This document shows, piece after piece, positions 26,759-34,284 of a DNA stretch of 51,233 bases; within the stretch, counting starts at the first letter, position 1, and each line of letters starts with the position of its first letter. The stretch is taken from assembly GCA_015069015.1 (NCBI GenBank), contig SVJK01000010.1, positions 1 to 51,233 on the forward strand, written 5' to 3'. The translations under genes were made by a program, and so were the position numbers. The DNA is from Oscillospiraceae bacterium. Lineage in GTDB: Bacteria; Bacillota; Clostridia; UMGS1810. The notes beneath the pieces were generated by a model. The model was not told the origin of the DNA and made no database searches. It saw only the letters and a program-made list of their open reading frames with translations.

Positions 26759-28138
26759 TTATGATTTTTCTGTTGTTACGGGTTTTATCCATTTCCGACT
26801 TATAAAGTGTTTGATGCAAAAAATACTCTTTGGAATGTCTTCAACAAGGTATTCAATGAGAAATACCAAGACAAACGGAAGTTTAAGCCAGAATGCCGTG
26901 ATGAAAGTTATGGGAATTGCAAGTCCCCAGAGGCAAAGAAGGTCATATTTTGCACCGGTGTAAGAATCACCGCCGGAGCGAAACACTGCGCATATGAGAG
27001 TGTAGGGAATATTTCGGAAACAGAGTTCCACTGCGTATATGATAATAAGAATTCCTGCAATTTTAATTGTAGTATCGGTGATGTTTCCACTCATATTGAA
27101 AAGATATATAACCTTTTCTTTAAATACAATGGCAAAGATGGCGATAAATGCACTTATAACAGGTGTTGAAACAACAAGTCTTTTGGCTCTGTTATACCCC
27201 CTGTCATAGTCACCCTCTCCTATTGATTTTCCTACAATTACCGCACCACCGTCATTTAAGCCTATGAAAAGTATCAGACACAAGCTTTCGACTGTTCTCA
27301 GGATTGTGCATGCGGCATAATTCTCATGACCTGTGTTGGCGTAAATTGCATTGTTGCAAACAGTTCCAAGTCCCCACATAAGTTCGTTGAAAATTACAGG
27401 TGAAGCCTTTTTCATAAACAATTTAAAATCGGCAAACGTAAATGAGAAAAAGCCTTTTATGGGAATTATCAGAATGTTTTTTTCTATTCTTGAAATTGTC
27501 GCAAGCACAACAAGACCTGTCCAGGCAGAAATCGCCGTAGCAAGTGCAGCACCCTTAACACCCATTTCAGGAAGACCAAATTTGCCGAAAATGAGAGCGT
27601 AATCAAGAAAAATGTTCATACTTGTGGAAATCAGAGATACTGCCATCGGAAGTTTTACACGCTCGGTGGAGCGAAGAACCGTGCTCATAACTGACGTGGC
27701 AACAGTTGCAGGATAGGTGAATGCTACAACACGAAGATAGGCTGCACCTGTTGATACAACTCTTTCATCACGGTTAAAAACTTTCATTATTGTCTGCGGA
27801 AAAACAAGTGCCACACACATAAAGAAAAGTGCCACAACAAGACCACTTGAAAAAGCAACGGTGTATGTACGCCTGATTTCATCTGTCTTTTTTGCGCCCC
27901 AGTACTGAGCAACAAAAAGTGCAGTGCCTGAGCAGATTCCAAAAGAAATCATGCTCATCAACCAGTTCCACTGATTTGCCATGCCCGATGCTGAAAGTGC
28001 AATATCACCCAGTTGACTCATAAAAAGAGTATCCACAAAAGTGAGCGAGTTTATTAAAAGATGTTGAAATGCTATCGGAAGAGCAAGGCGCAAAAGTAGT
28101 GCCCAGAACTCCTTATTTTCTTTTTTTATACTATTCAT
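26759..28138 (-). CDS. MATE-family efflux transporter
   Basis: A 459-residue protein with twelve predicted hydrophobic helices in two similar halves. The start LLRLALPIAFQHLLINSLTF and LFMSQLGDIALSASGMANQW match MATE family (NorM/DinF-like) Na+ or H+ drug/metabolite antiporters. The ATG follows the GtrA stop codon directly (TAAATG), so the two are translationally coupled. The substrate is unknown; export of a glycolipid intermediate is conceivable because MATE and Wzx share a superfamily. Confidence 0.9.
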   Translation of the reverse strand: MNSIKKENKEFWALLLRLALPIAFQHLLINSLTFVDTLFMSQLGDIALSASGMANQWNWLMSMISFGICSGTALFVAQYWGAKKTDEIRRTYTVAFSSGLVVALFFMCVALVFPQTIMKVFNRDERVVSTGAAYLRVVAFTYPATVATSVMSTVLRSTERVKLPMAVSLISTSMNIFLDYALIFGKFGLPEMGVKGAALATAISAWTGLVVLATISRIEKNILIIPIKGFFSFTFADFKLFMKKASPVIFNELMWGLGTVCNNAIYANTGHENYAACTILRTVESLCLILFIGLNDGGAVIVGKSIGEGDYDRGYNRAKRLVVSTPVISAFIAIFAIVFKEKVIYLFNMSGNITDTTIKIAGILIIIYAVELCFRNIPYTLICAVFRSGGDSYTGAKYDLLCLWGLAIPITFITAFWLKLPFVLVFLIEYLVEDIPKSIFCIKHFISRKWIKPVTTEKS

Positions 28139-28549
28139 TTATATTTCCTTATCTCTCCTCGTATTCTCATGATTTTTATATATTACAAATTTAGAAAATA
28201 AAAACTCAAGAACAAAGTTTGAAATCATTGTGCTTGCAAGGATTATGTAATCGTTAATTCCGACGCTTTCCGAAAGATCTCCGCACCACGTTGACAATGG
28301 TGTGAAAACTGCGTAGAATCCAAGAAGTTTTAGCATTGCTTTTGGAATGTTGGCTGCGGAATTAAATGTATAGCGCCTGTTAAATGTAAAATTCCAGATA
28401 ATGGATAATATAAGAGATGCAAGATAAGCTGGCCAGTATACCCAATGGAAAAGTTCATTGAAAACAACAAATGAAATTACCTGTATGATTCCTGCAGATG
28501 CGGAAAACAACGTAAATTTTATCATCTGAACGACAGATTCTTTTTTCAT
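28139..28549 (-). CDS. GtrA-family small membrane protein
   Basis: I choose ATG 28547-28549 (136 residues) with AAAGGAG nine bases upstream; the open frame runs 20 codons further without a site. Four membrane helices, with the family motif NFTFNRRYTFN between helices 2 and 3. GtrA proteins are thought to move undecaprenyl-linked sugars across the membrane or to aid glycosyltransferases. It is the first gene of the two-gene operon with MATE. Confidence 0.85.
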   Translation of the reverse strand: MKKESVVQMIKFTLFSASAGIIQVISFVVFNELFHWVYWPAYLASLILSIIWNFTFNRRYTFNSAANIPKAMLKLLGFYAVFTPLSTWCGDLSESVGINDYIILASTMISNFVLEFLFSKFVIYKNHENTRRDKEI

Positions 28550-28577
28550 AATTATGTCTCCTTTGTGTACCACCGAA

Positions 28578-28606
28578 ATTATACCACTGTAAATCTTTTT
28601 AGTCAA
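28578..28606 (-). promoter_or_regulatory. Sigma-A promoter of the GtrA-MATE operon
   Basis: Minus strand TTGACT (28601-28606), 17-base spacer, TATAAT (28578-28583), about 30 bases before the GtrA start. Confidence 0.8.
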
Positions 28607-28648
28607 CACTTCAATGTATAAATCGGCAAGTTATGGACATTATTTAAT

Positions 28649-28748
28649 AAAAAAGATTTTCAATCATCACCCCCCTGCCCCAATCCTTTAGGGCGAGAAG
28701 GAAATCTTTTTTGAAACAAGCATAATTACGCACGAAATGCGCGTAATT
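28649..28748. repeat. Long-loop hairpin and palindrome in the dehydrogenase leader
   Basis: AAAAAAGATTT (28649-28659) pairs with AAATCTTTTTT (28702-28712), with a small inner GCCC/GGGC stem. On the plus strand this ends in a U-run and could act as terminator or attenuator. Next, AATTACGC (28724-28731) and GCGTAATT (28741-28748) form an operator-like palindrome 25-50 bases before the start codon. No clear -35/-10 pair was found for the downstream gene. Confidence 0.45.
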
Positions 28749-28773
28749 TTCTATGTTATAAAAAAGGAGCGAT

Positions 28774-29757
28774 ATGATGATACAATGTGCATTTTTTGAT
28801 ACAAAGCCATATGACAGAATATGGTTTGACAAACTATCGGATAAATATGGTATTAATTTTAAATACTATGAATACAAACTAACGGAAGACACGGCTGTTA
28901 TGGCAAAAGGATGCGATGCTGTGTGTGCATTTGTAAATGATGATATTACCAAAAATGTTATTGACACCCTTTGTGACCTTGGAATAAAACTTATTGCTAT
29001 GAGGTGTGCAGGATACAACAATATTGACCTGAAATCTGCAAAGGGTAAGATATCTCTTGTGAGAGTGCCGGCCTATTCTCCCTATGCGGTTGCTGAACAC
29101 GGAATCGGAATGCTTCTTTGTCTGAACAGAAAACTTCATAAGGCATATATCCGCACAAGAGATTACAATTTTTCCCTTGTTGGAATGACAGGGTTTGATC
29201 TTCACGGAAAAACTGTCGGAATTGTGGGCACAGGAAAAATCGGCAGAGTTTTTGCAAATATTTGCAAGGGATTTGGAATGAATGTTATTTGTTACGATCC
29301 TTTCCCATCTGATGAAAGCCTGTGCTATGTTTCCTTTAATGAACTGTGCAAAAAAAGTGACATTATTTCTCTCCATTGTCCTTTGACAAAAGAAACAAAA
29401 CACATAATTGACGAAAATTCCATAAAAAATATGAAAGACGGAGTGTGCATCATTAACACCTCAAGAGGAGCGCTTATTGACAGCGACGCACTGATTGACG
29501 GTTTAAAATCAAAAAAAATCGGAAATGCAGCTCTTGATGTTTACGAGGAAGAAGGAGATTTATTTTTTGAAGATATGTCAGATGTGACAGACAGAGACGA
29601 AAAACTTGCAATGCTTCTTTCAATGCCCAATGTTATAATTACCTCCCATCAGGCTTTTCTTACAAACGAAGCGCTGGAAAATATTTGTGAAATTACCCTT
29701 GAAAACATCTGCGGATTTTTTAAGGGCAAAAAAACAGGAAATGAAATACTCGCTTAA
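28774..29757 (+). CDS. D-2-hydroxyacid dehydrogenase (D-lactate dehydrogenase-like)
   Basis: 327 residues. NAD-binding GTGKIG (152-157), catalytic Arg231 in NTSRGALID, Glu near 260 in DVYEEEG, and His292 in TSHQAF complete the family triad. MRCAGYNNIDL (76-86) and VPAYSPYAVAEH (98-109) match fermentative D-lactate dehydrogenases, which reduce pyruvate with NADH. AAGGAG sits just before two adjacent ATGs; the second has better spacing. The 3' end is abutted head-on by a truncated antisense gene, so the last few codons may have been altered by the rearrangement. Confidence 0.9.
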   Translation: MMIQCAFFDTKPYDRIWFDKLSDKYGINFKYYEYKLTEDTAVMAKGCDAVCAFVNDDITKNVIDTLCDLGIKLIAMRCAGYNNIDLKSAKGKISLVRVPAYSPYAVAEHGIGMLLCLNRKLHKAYIRTRDYNFSLVGMTGFDLHGKTVGIVGTGKIGRVFANICKGFGMNVICYDPFPSDESLCYVSFNELCKKSDIISLHCPLTKETKHIIDENSIKNMKDGVCIINTSRGALIDSDALIDGLKSKKIGNAALDVYEEEGDLFFEDMSDVTDRDEKLAMLLSMPNVIITSHQAFLTNEALENICEITLENICGFFKGKKTGNEILA

Positions 29758-30804
29758 CGCTGTATTATAATCGTTTAATGCTTGAGAAGCTTCTTCCCAT
29801 TTCTTTTTATTACCGTCACTTCTATCATCTGTATAAGCCTCATATGCCTCATCTAAAGCATTTGTGAGTTTAGTTCTCTCAAGGCTCATCTTGTCAATTA
29901 TCTCACCTACAGAAGCTTCGGAATCATAAGAAATACTTCCATAAACACTTCCGCCAGCACCACCCAAAAGGTCACCAAGTGCAGAACCAACACCCGCCCC
30001 GACCATTGGGTTTTTTGCTACCACAAGACCAATAATCATACCAGCAATATTACCTATTGTGGAGCCAATAGATTCCGCTTCCTTTTTTCTTTCTTGTTTT
30101 ATTTGCGTACTATAGAAAGAGGTGGAGTTTGCATACGTATTATACGCATCGAGTCCAGTAATACTTACAGACTTTTTCAAACTTTCTTGGAGTGTTTCTG
30201 TAAGTTTAATTTGATGTTCAAGTTCGGAGGATATGCCTTCTAATCGAGATAATTCTTCTTTGTCGGCAAAAGACAACTCGCCTTTAGACTGTATTGCTTC
30301 AATTTGACTTTCTACGCTACTGAGTTCCGAGTTTAATCCACTAAGTTCTGATTCAACACTTGATAATTCAGAACTTAGTTCATCGAATTCTTCAAAGACA
30401 TCTTTTGTCTCTTCAAAAGCCTTGCCAATCAATCCAATAATATCACTAACGGCTCTGACAGCACCAATTATCGCAAAATCAATAGCGAGATTTTTAGCCA
30501 TAGTTTTAGCGCTTGCGGTCAACTGCTTAAAACCATTATTCATATCTTTTTGATATTTAATATAGGTTTCAAGGTCTTTGGTTTTGTATGCTTCTTTTTT
30601 GGTAGTAAGAAAAGATTTAAGACTATCGTCAGTCGCTCCAACCGCCTTGTATAAGTTGTTGAACTGATCTTCGGTTTCTAAAACCGAAATATCCCAATTT
30701 TTAGTTTTTTCTAAAACTTCTTTTGCATTTTCACTTACTGTTATTTTTGTTAGAAATTTAGAAAACCACTGAAATCCATCATTCTTATCATAGTGTGCTA
30801 TCAA
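29620..30804 (-). pseudogene. Tape-measure-like coiled-coil protein fragment, truncated at both ends
   Basis: The frame has no convincing start: the only candidate is a TTG at 30802-30804 without a ribosome site. It is open back to a TAG at 30832-30834. At the other end it runs into the antisense of the dehydrogenase gene near 29745-29757, and the last 40 or so residues are just that gene read backwards. The middle has a long coiled coil rich in ELSSVES repeats (about 135-215) followed by a glycine-rich hydrophobic stretch (IGNIAGMIIGLVV ... VGAGVGSALGDLLGGAGG). This layout recalls phage tail tape-measure proteins. It is best read as a prophage or mobile-element remnant. Confidence 0.65.
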
Positions 30805-30805
30805 T

Positions 30806-30833
30806 TTGAAAAAAATGGATTCTATGATATACT
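30806..30833 (+). promoter_or_regulatory. Probable extended -10 promoter of the zinc-ribbon gene
   Basis: TTGAAA (30806-30811), 16-base spacer, TATACT (30828-30833), with TGA just before the -10 box. It lies 38 bases upstream of the ATG at 30872. Confidence 0.55.
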
Positions 30834-30871
30834 ATAAAAACGGACGGTGATATATCATAGGAGGTTATAGT

Positions 30872-31279
30872 ATGAAAAAACATTGTAAAATTTGCGGATA
30901 TCAAACCGAAGGAAACACAATATTTTGTCCCGTATGCAAACAAAATGAATTCTATCCAATTTCTAATTTACCTCTTTAAGATTTGATTGTTATAAATAAT
31001 ATTTCTAAAGACAGTGCATTTCTTGAAACCATGATATCCCTTAAAGAAAAAGACATTATTGAGTACGAACTCAAAATGTCACAATTCAGAAATCAAGTTA
31101 ACCAACAAGAACAAAGTAAGGCTCAGTCTAAACCCCAACCAAATCAGCCCAAATGTCCTCGTTGTGGTTCAACATCAATCACAGCAGGTCAAAGAGGATA
31201 TAGCCTTATGTGGGGATTTTTAGGTAGTGGCAATACTGTAAATCGTTGTGCTAATTGCGGTCATAAGTGGAAACCGTGA
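30872..31279 (+). pseudogene. Double zinc-ribbon protein split by an in-frame TAA
   Basis: An ATG at 30872 with AGGAGG eight bases upstream opens a frame with CKICG ... CPVC (one zinc ribbon) that stops at TAA 30977-30979 after 35 residues. The same frame then stays open for 99 codons and carries [17 protein letters not shown] and a second zinc ribbon (CPRCGS ... CANCGHKW). Proteins with this two-ribbon layout are common, unnamed, single-gene products in Firmicutes. The downstream half has no ribosome site of its own; its best start is a TTG three bases after the TAA+GAT. So this is either a recent nonsense mutation, a re-initiating pair, or a sequencing error. Confidence 0.7.
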
Positions 31280-31314
31280 TAACCAACCCACAAACTCAAT
31301 AGGAGAGGATACAT

Positions 31315-31707
31315 ATGAACAACGACACTATGAAATTAATATCTGACTATGACCCTAATCAAACCAAACTACTGCCAGAACAATGGGAGGCAATTAAAGA
31401 CCAAAAGCCGGGCATTCCTTTTGAAATCTCTGACAACAAAGTTGCTGGACGGCTTAAATTTATCGACATCATTAAGTCGGAAAGAGTTGACATACCAAAA
31501 GAAGAAAGGGAAGATGACAGTCCTTTTGCTGAACGCACACGAGAGACAGGCAGATACATATTGTCTCCCGAAGGAGAAATCTATGTCGCTTATCGTAATG
31601 AAATAGAGAAGACCAATCGTGTTAAAGAATTTAGAGATTGGTCAACTCTTATTATCGCTTCTTTAGGTTTAATTGTTGCTATTATAGGACTATTCTTACG
31701 GGGCTAA
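31315..31707 (+). CDS. Small tail-anchored protein, function unknown
   Basis: 130 residues. AGGAGAGG precedes the ATG at six bases. Residues 1-100 are hydrophilic and charged, with a KEEREDD run; 107-128 form one hydrophobic helix (STLIIASLGLIVAIIGLFL) ending two residues from the C-terminus, so it should be a tail-anchored or C-in membrane protein. I do not recognise a family. It follows the split zinc-ribbon gene by 35 bp and probably shares its promoter. Confidence 0.65.
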   Translation: MNNDTMKLISDYDPNQTKLLPEQWEAIKDQKPGIPFEISDNKVAGRLKFIDIIKSERVDIPKEEREDDSPFAERTRETGRYILSPEGEIYVAYRNEIEKTNRVKEFRDWSTLIIASLGLIVAIIGLFLRG

Positions 31708-31878
31708 GTGTACATCTATATCAGCCATATAAGACCATCTATATGTCGGTATACCTTGTTTGTTGTAATGAGTTATTACAACAACCTTTGTGGTGTCCGA
31801 TACTTTGTAGGTCGTAAACTTGTCGTAAGATTTATCCACAAATCTCTCTTTTAGTTTTTGAATGAGATTAATATTAAA
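31696..31878 (-). pseudogene. Eroded C-terminal coding remnant
   Basis: Minus-strand frame open between a TGA (31879-31881) and a TAA (31696-31698). It lacks a sensible start but reads like real protein: LKERFVDKSYDKF, VVVITHYNKQGIPTYRW and a YMADID end. Two of its last codons overlap the 3' end of the small membrane protein gene on the other strand. I do not know the parent family. Confidence 0.35.
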
Positions 31879-31920
31879 TCATTCCTCTCGTTAAAATTCC
31901 TATACATAATTCTTATCAAA

Positions 31921-31943
31921 ATAGCACCCTGTTTGGGTGCTAT
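31921..31943. terminator. Bidirectional terminator
   Basis: ATAGCACCC-TGTTT-GGGTGCTAT, a nine-bp perfect stem with T-rich flanks on both strands. It serves the minus-strand gene ending at 31970 and could stop rightward transcripts. Confidence 0.75.
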
Positions 31944-31969
31944 AGTTTTATATAATTATTTAATTAAAT

Positions 31970-32476
31970 TCAAATAATCGAATTGTCTATTAGAGTTTTT
32001 GCATCACAAACAGAATTCCAACTATCATCAACTTTTCGATAGTAATGGGTAGATAGTTTCCTTATTTTTTCAAGAAAAGTGTCTTCACCATATGAATAAA
32101 TAGTGAAATAATCTCTATGTTCTATTAAAGTAAGAAAAGAGTTACATGTTAAATCAGAATAGGGTTCACAAGGAAGATCTAGAATGTATTTTAATTCTTT
32201 TAAAAAACCAATTGATGCATTTGCATATTTTAATCTTGCTTTACTTCTTGAATAGTATTTCCCGTCAAAATTTTTAATTAAACGTGTAATTTCCGGTTGT
32301 ATTTGATTTCGGGTTTTATATATAGTGGTCTCGCATTTAAAAGGAACTTCTTTAATGTCAATAAGCATTTGTAGGACAATCGAAGACATTTTCTTCATGT
32401 CATCAAACGTCTTATCGATAAATAGCCCTTTTTTATTTCTAAAATCTTCTATAATTTTAAATACATTAAATTCCAT
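31970..32476 (-). CDS. Hypothetical protein, 168 residues
   Basis: A soluble, mostly helical protein with no signal peptide or motif I recognise. The start has GAGGTGATGAT directly upstream, and it has its own promoter (32505-32533) and terminator. Cysteines are scattered rather than paired, so zinc binding is not indicated. It sits next to the ADP-ribosyltransferase-like operon in the same orientation but with a separate promoter; whether they work together is unknown. Confidence 0.6.
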   Translation of the reverse strand: MEFNVFKIIEDFRNKKGLFIDKTFDDMKKMSSIVLQMLIDIKEVPFKCETTIYKTRNQIQPEITRLIKNFDGKYYSRSKARLKYANASIGFLKELKYILDLPCEPYSDLTCNSFLTLIEHRDYFTIYSYGEDTFLEKIRKLSTHYYRKVDDSWNSVCDAKTLIDNSII

Positions 32477-32504
32477 ATCATCACCTCTTTTTGTATTATA
32501 TTAT

Positions 32505-32533
32505 ATTATATCATAAGGTGACAAAATTTTCAA
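32505..32533 (-). promoter_or_regulatory. Sigma-A promoter of the 168-residue protein gene
   Basis: Minus strand TTGAAA (32528-32533), 17-base spacer, TATAAT (32505-32510). The -10 is followed by a run of overlapping TATAAT-like repeats. Confidence 0.7.
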
Positions 32534-32571
32534 TATTTGTTTATTAACGGATATAATAAAATTTGTTTTGG

Positions 32572-33210
32572 TTAAGGATTAATCCATTTGGTATTTATAT
32601 CTTTCGGAGCAAAAAATCCTTTTATACAATTAGGATTTCTAACACATATTTGAATGTGTGATTGTTCCATAAATCCAGAAGTTTCGTAAATAGGCTTGCC
32701 TTCAAAAAATACTCCTCGCACAGAGTCATATGGTCTATCGCCATCTTCATCCCTGTCTTTATGCAAGTCTTCGATAACAGCACAATCTAAATATCTTAAA
32801 AGTAGGTCATCGTTACCTTTTCTATTTTTATTAATAGGCATAGGTTGCTCTAACAATGACATTTTTGATTTTAATATCTCATGCTGTGTTTTTAAAATTT
32901 GAATATGACTACTATCAAGAAGATTTAAACAGAAACCCAAGTCGATAACAGCCCCTATTACGGCAGGGTTTTCAATATGTAGTTTTGGATTGGTAACTCC
33001 GCATTTAGCCCATTCCCACGCACGTTCTAAGTTTTGTTCCCAAAAATACATTCCATTCCCAAGCCAATCGTAATCATTCATACTGGACTTAAAAGGCTCA
33101 TGATTATATAGAATTTTTTCAAAAACTTTTTGATCGCACCCATGAAAACCGATAATAATATTCGGAAGGGTAGAGTACATCAAATGAGATTTAGAATGAG
33201 AATTAGACAT
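32572..33210 (-). CDS. ADP-ribosyltransferase-like protein, candidate toxin
   Basis: 212 residues, soluble. The N-terminal third resembles a PARP/ADP-ribosyltransferase fold: IIGFHGCD with His23, then NDYDWLGNGMYFWE with Tyr55, then ERAWEWA, which parallels the H...GxGxYF...SxxY order of the family. A possible third catalytic position is in EQSHIQICVRNP near the C-terminus. I know of no characterised member with this exact WLGNGxYFWE signature. The gene starts four bases after the stop of an 82-residue gene whose end carries its ribosome site (GAGGAGTGA), so the pair is tightly coupled as in toxin-antitoxin operons. The toxin role is inference from architecture. Confidence 0.6.
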   Translation of the reverse strand: MSNSHSKSHLMYSTLPNIIIGFHGCDQKVFEKILYNHEPFKSSMNDYDWLGNGMYFWEQNLERAWEWAKCGVTNPKLHIENPAVIGAVIDLGFCLNLLDSSHIQILKTQHEILKSKMSLLEQPMPINKNRKGNDDLLLRYLDCAVIEDLHKDRDEDGDRPYDSVRGVFFEGKPIYETSGFMEQSHIQICVRNPNCIKGFFAPKDINTKWINP

Positions 33211-33214
33211 AAAA

Positions 33215-33463
33215 TCACTCCTCGTCTCTATAAGGGGATGCTAAATTACCATGCTTGTCCAATATACCAGCTTTTTGCAATCCTTCGATAATTGGTTTTG
33301 TATTTACTCTTTTGCCTTCTCGTTTCTTTTGTTCCATCGCTCTAAGTCTTTCAAGACGTTTGTTTTGTTTCTTGATGAAAGCATCTGTTTCTGCCCTTTC
33401 AATAGTTATGATTCTTTCAATAATTACTGGCATAATATCACCTTTGCCCTTTTCTTTTGACAT
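33215..33463 (-). CDS. Small charged protein upstream of the ART-like gene, candidate antitoxin
   Basis: 82 residues, highly charged and predicted helical, with a basic stretch KKQNKRLERLRAMEQKKREG at about 31-50. GAGGTG lies seven bases before the first ATG; a second ATG at codon 11 also has a fair site. No DNA-binding domain is obvious. Its small size, position as first gene and four-base gap to the ART-like gene suggest antitoxin or immunity partner, but no family is recognised. Confidence 0.5.
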   Translation of the reverse strand: MSKEKGKGDIMPVIIERIITIERAETDAFIKKQNKRLERLRAMEQKKREGKRVNTKPIIEGLQKAGILDKHGNLASPYRDEE

Positions 33464-33576
33464 CAGTTATCACCTCACATATACCATAAAATTATAGCAC
33501 ACACGAGATGAGATATGTTGTCGAATCTTCTGTAAAATCTTAATTTTCCTTTAACAAAATTCCTTCCGTGTGATAA

Positions 33577-33605
33577 TTATACCATAATTTTCTACTCATT
33601 TCAAC
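33577..33605 (-). promoter_or_regulatory. Promoter of the two-gene ART-like operon
   Basis: Minus strand TTGAAA (33600-33605), 17-base spacer ending TGG, TATAAT (33577-33582), an extended -10 type. It implies a leader of roughly 105 bases before the first ATG, longer than for neighbouring genes. A second TGCTATAAT box without a good -35 lies nearer the gene. Confidence 0.65.
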
Positions 33606-33702
33606 AAGATTAGAAAAATAATTGTTGTATTTTGTAAATTTGTGTGATTTTACACCCAATAAGATTCATGATTTATTACTTGTCGAATTCTCTCACACTC
33701 CG

Positions 33703-33843
33703 TTAATGTCGAGAATTTGACCAACAGTAATCGTCGTCTACAGTTCGGATTGTCTGTAGAACACAATAGCTTTTTGCCAACTCACTCAAAGTTGGTGGTC
33801 TGACTATATCTTCACGTATCCGCTTTTGCTTATCCGTGTCTGT
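33703..33843 (-). pseudogene. Eroded coding remnant
   Basis: Minus-strand frame between a TAG (33844-33846) and a TAA (33703-33705). The translation KRIREDIVRPPTLSELAKSY and an IRTVDDDYCW segment look protein-like, but there is no start codon or ribosome site. It lies in a 490-bp stretch (33464-33950) that otherwise holds only the ART operon promoter and the leader of the DUF1540 gene. Confidence 0.3.
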
Positions 33844-33950
33844 CTAATGAAAAGAATATAATCAGAATTAAAAGGACATAATGATAAAAGAGATGTTTTC
33901 ATCTCGGAAATATTTTATCAAAACAAAAATTATTAACGGAGGTTGTTATT

Positions 33951-34133
33951 ATGAAATGCAACGCTAACAAATCAATCGGTTGTACAGTAAAACAGTGTAT
34001 GTACCACTGCGGAAACGAAAATTTCTGCTCACTTGACAAAATCAATGTGGGAACTCACGAAGCAAACCCCACAGAAGTTAAATGTACAGACTGTGAATCT
34101 TTCAGACCTTGCAGCGGCGGAAACTGTAATTAA
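33951..34133 (+). CDS. DUF1540 small cysteine-rich protein
   Basis: 60 residues with eight cysteines, beginning MKCNANKSIGCTVKQCMYH and ending in a CTDCESF ... CSGGNC segment, the layout of the DUF1540 family found in spore-forming Firmicutes. A metal-binding role is likely from the cysteines; the function is not known. GGAGG sits eight bases before the ATG and a strong terminator follows, so it is monocistronic. Confidence 0.85.
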   Translation: MKCNANKSIGCTVKQCMYHCGNENFCSLDKINVGTHEANPTEVKCTDCESFRPCSGGNCN

Positions 34134-34154
34134 TCTTTAAGTGTGAATTTTAAC

Positions 34155-34188
34155 AAAGACTGCGAAACAAAATCTTCGCAGTCTTTTT
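34155..34188 (+). terminator. Terminator of the DUF1540 gene
   Basis: AAAGACTGCGAA (34155-34166) pairs perfectly with TTCGCAGTCTTT (34175-34186) and is followed by TT. Confidence 0.85.
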
Positions 34189-34206
34189 GATTTATACTTA
34201 TTCCCC

Positions 34207-34235
34207 TTGTCAATAACAAATTTTACTGTTACAAT
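34207..34235 (+). promoter_or_regulatory. Promoter of the nuclease lipoprotein gene
   Basis: TTGTCA (34207-34212), 17-base spacer, TACAAT (34230-34235), 49 bases before the ATG. Confidence 0.65.
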
Positions 34236-34284
34236 AGGATTATAACCACTTGTTAAATTCAATATGATGTGAAAGGGAATCATT

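Noticed and set aside
33464-33950. Group II intron or attachment site in the AT-rich gap before the DUF1540 gene
   Set aside because: No domain V-like hairpin, reverse transcriptase or flanking direct repeat was found; the stretch is better explained by a promoter and a decayed coding remnant.
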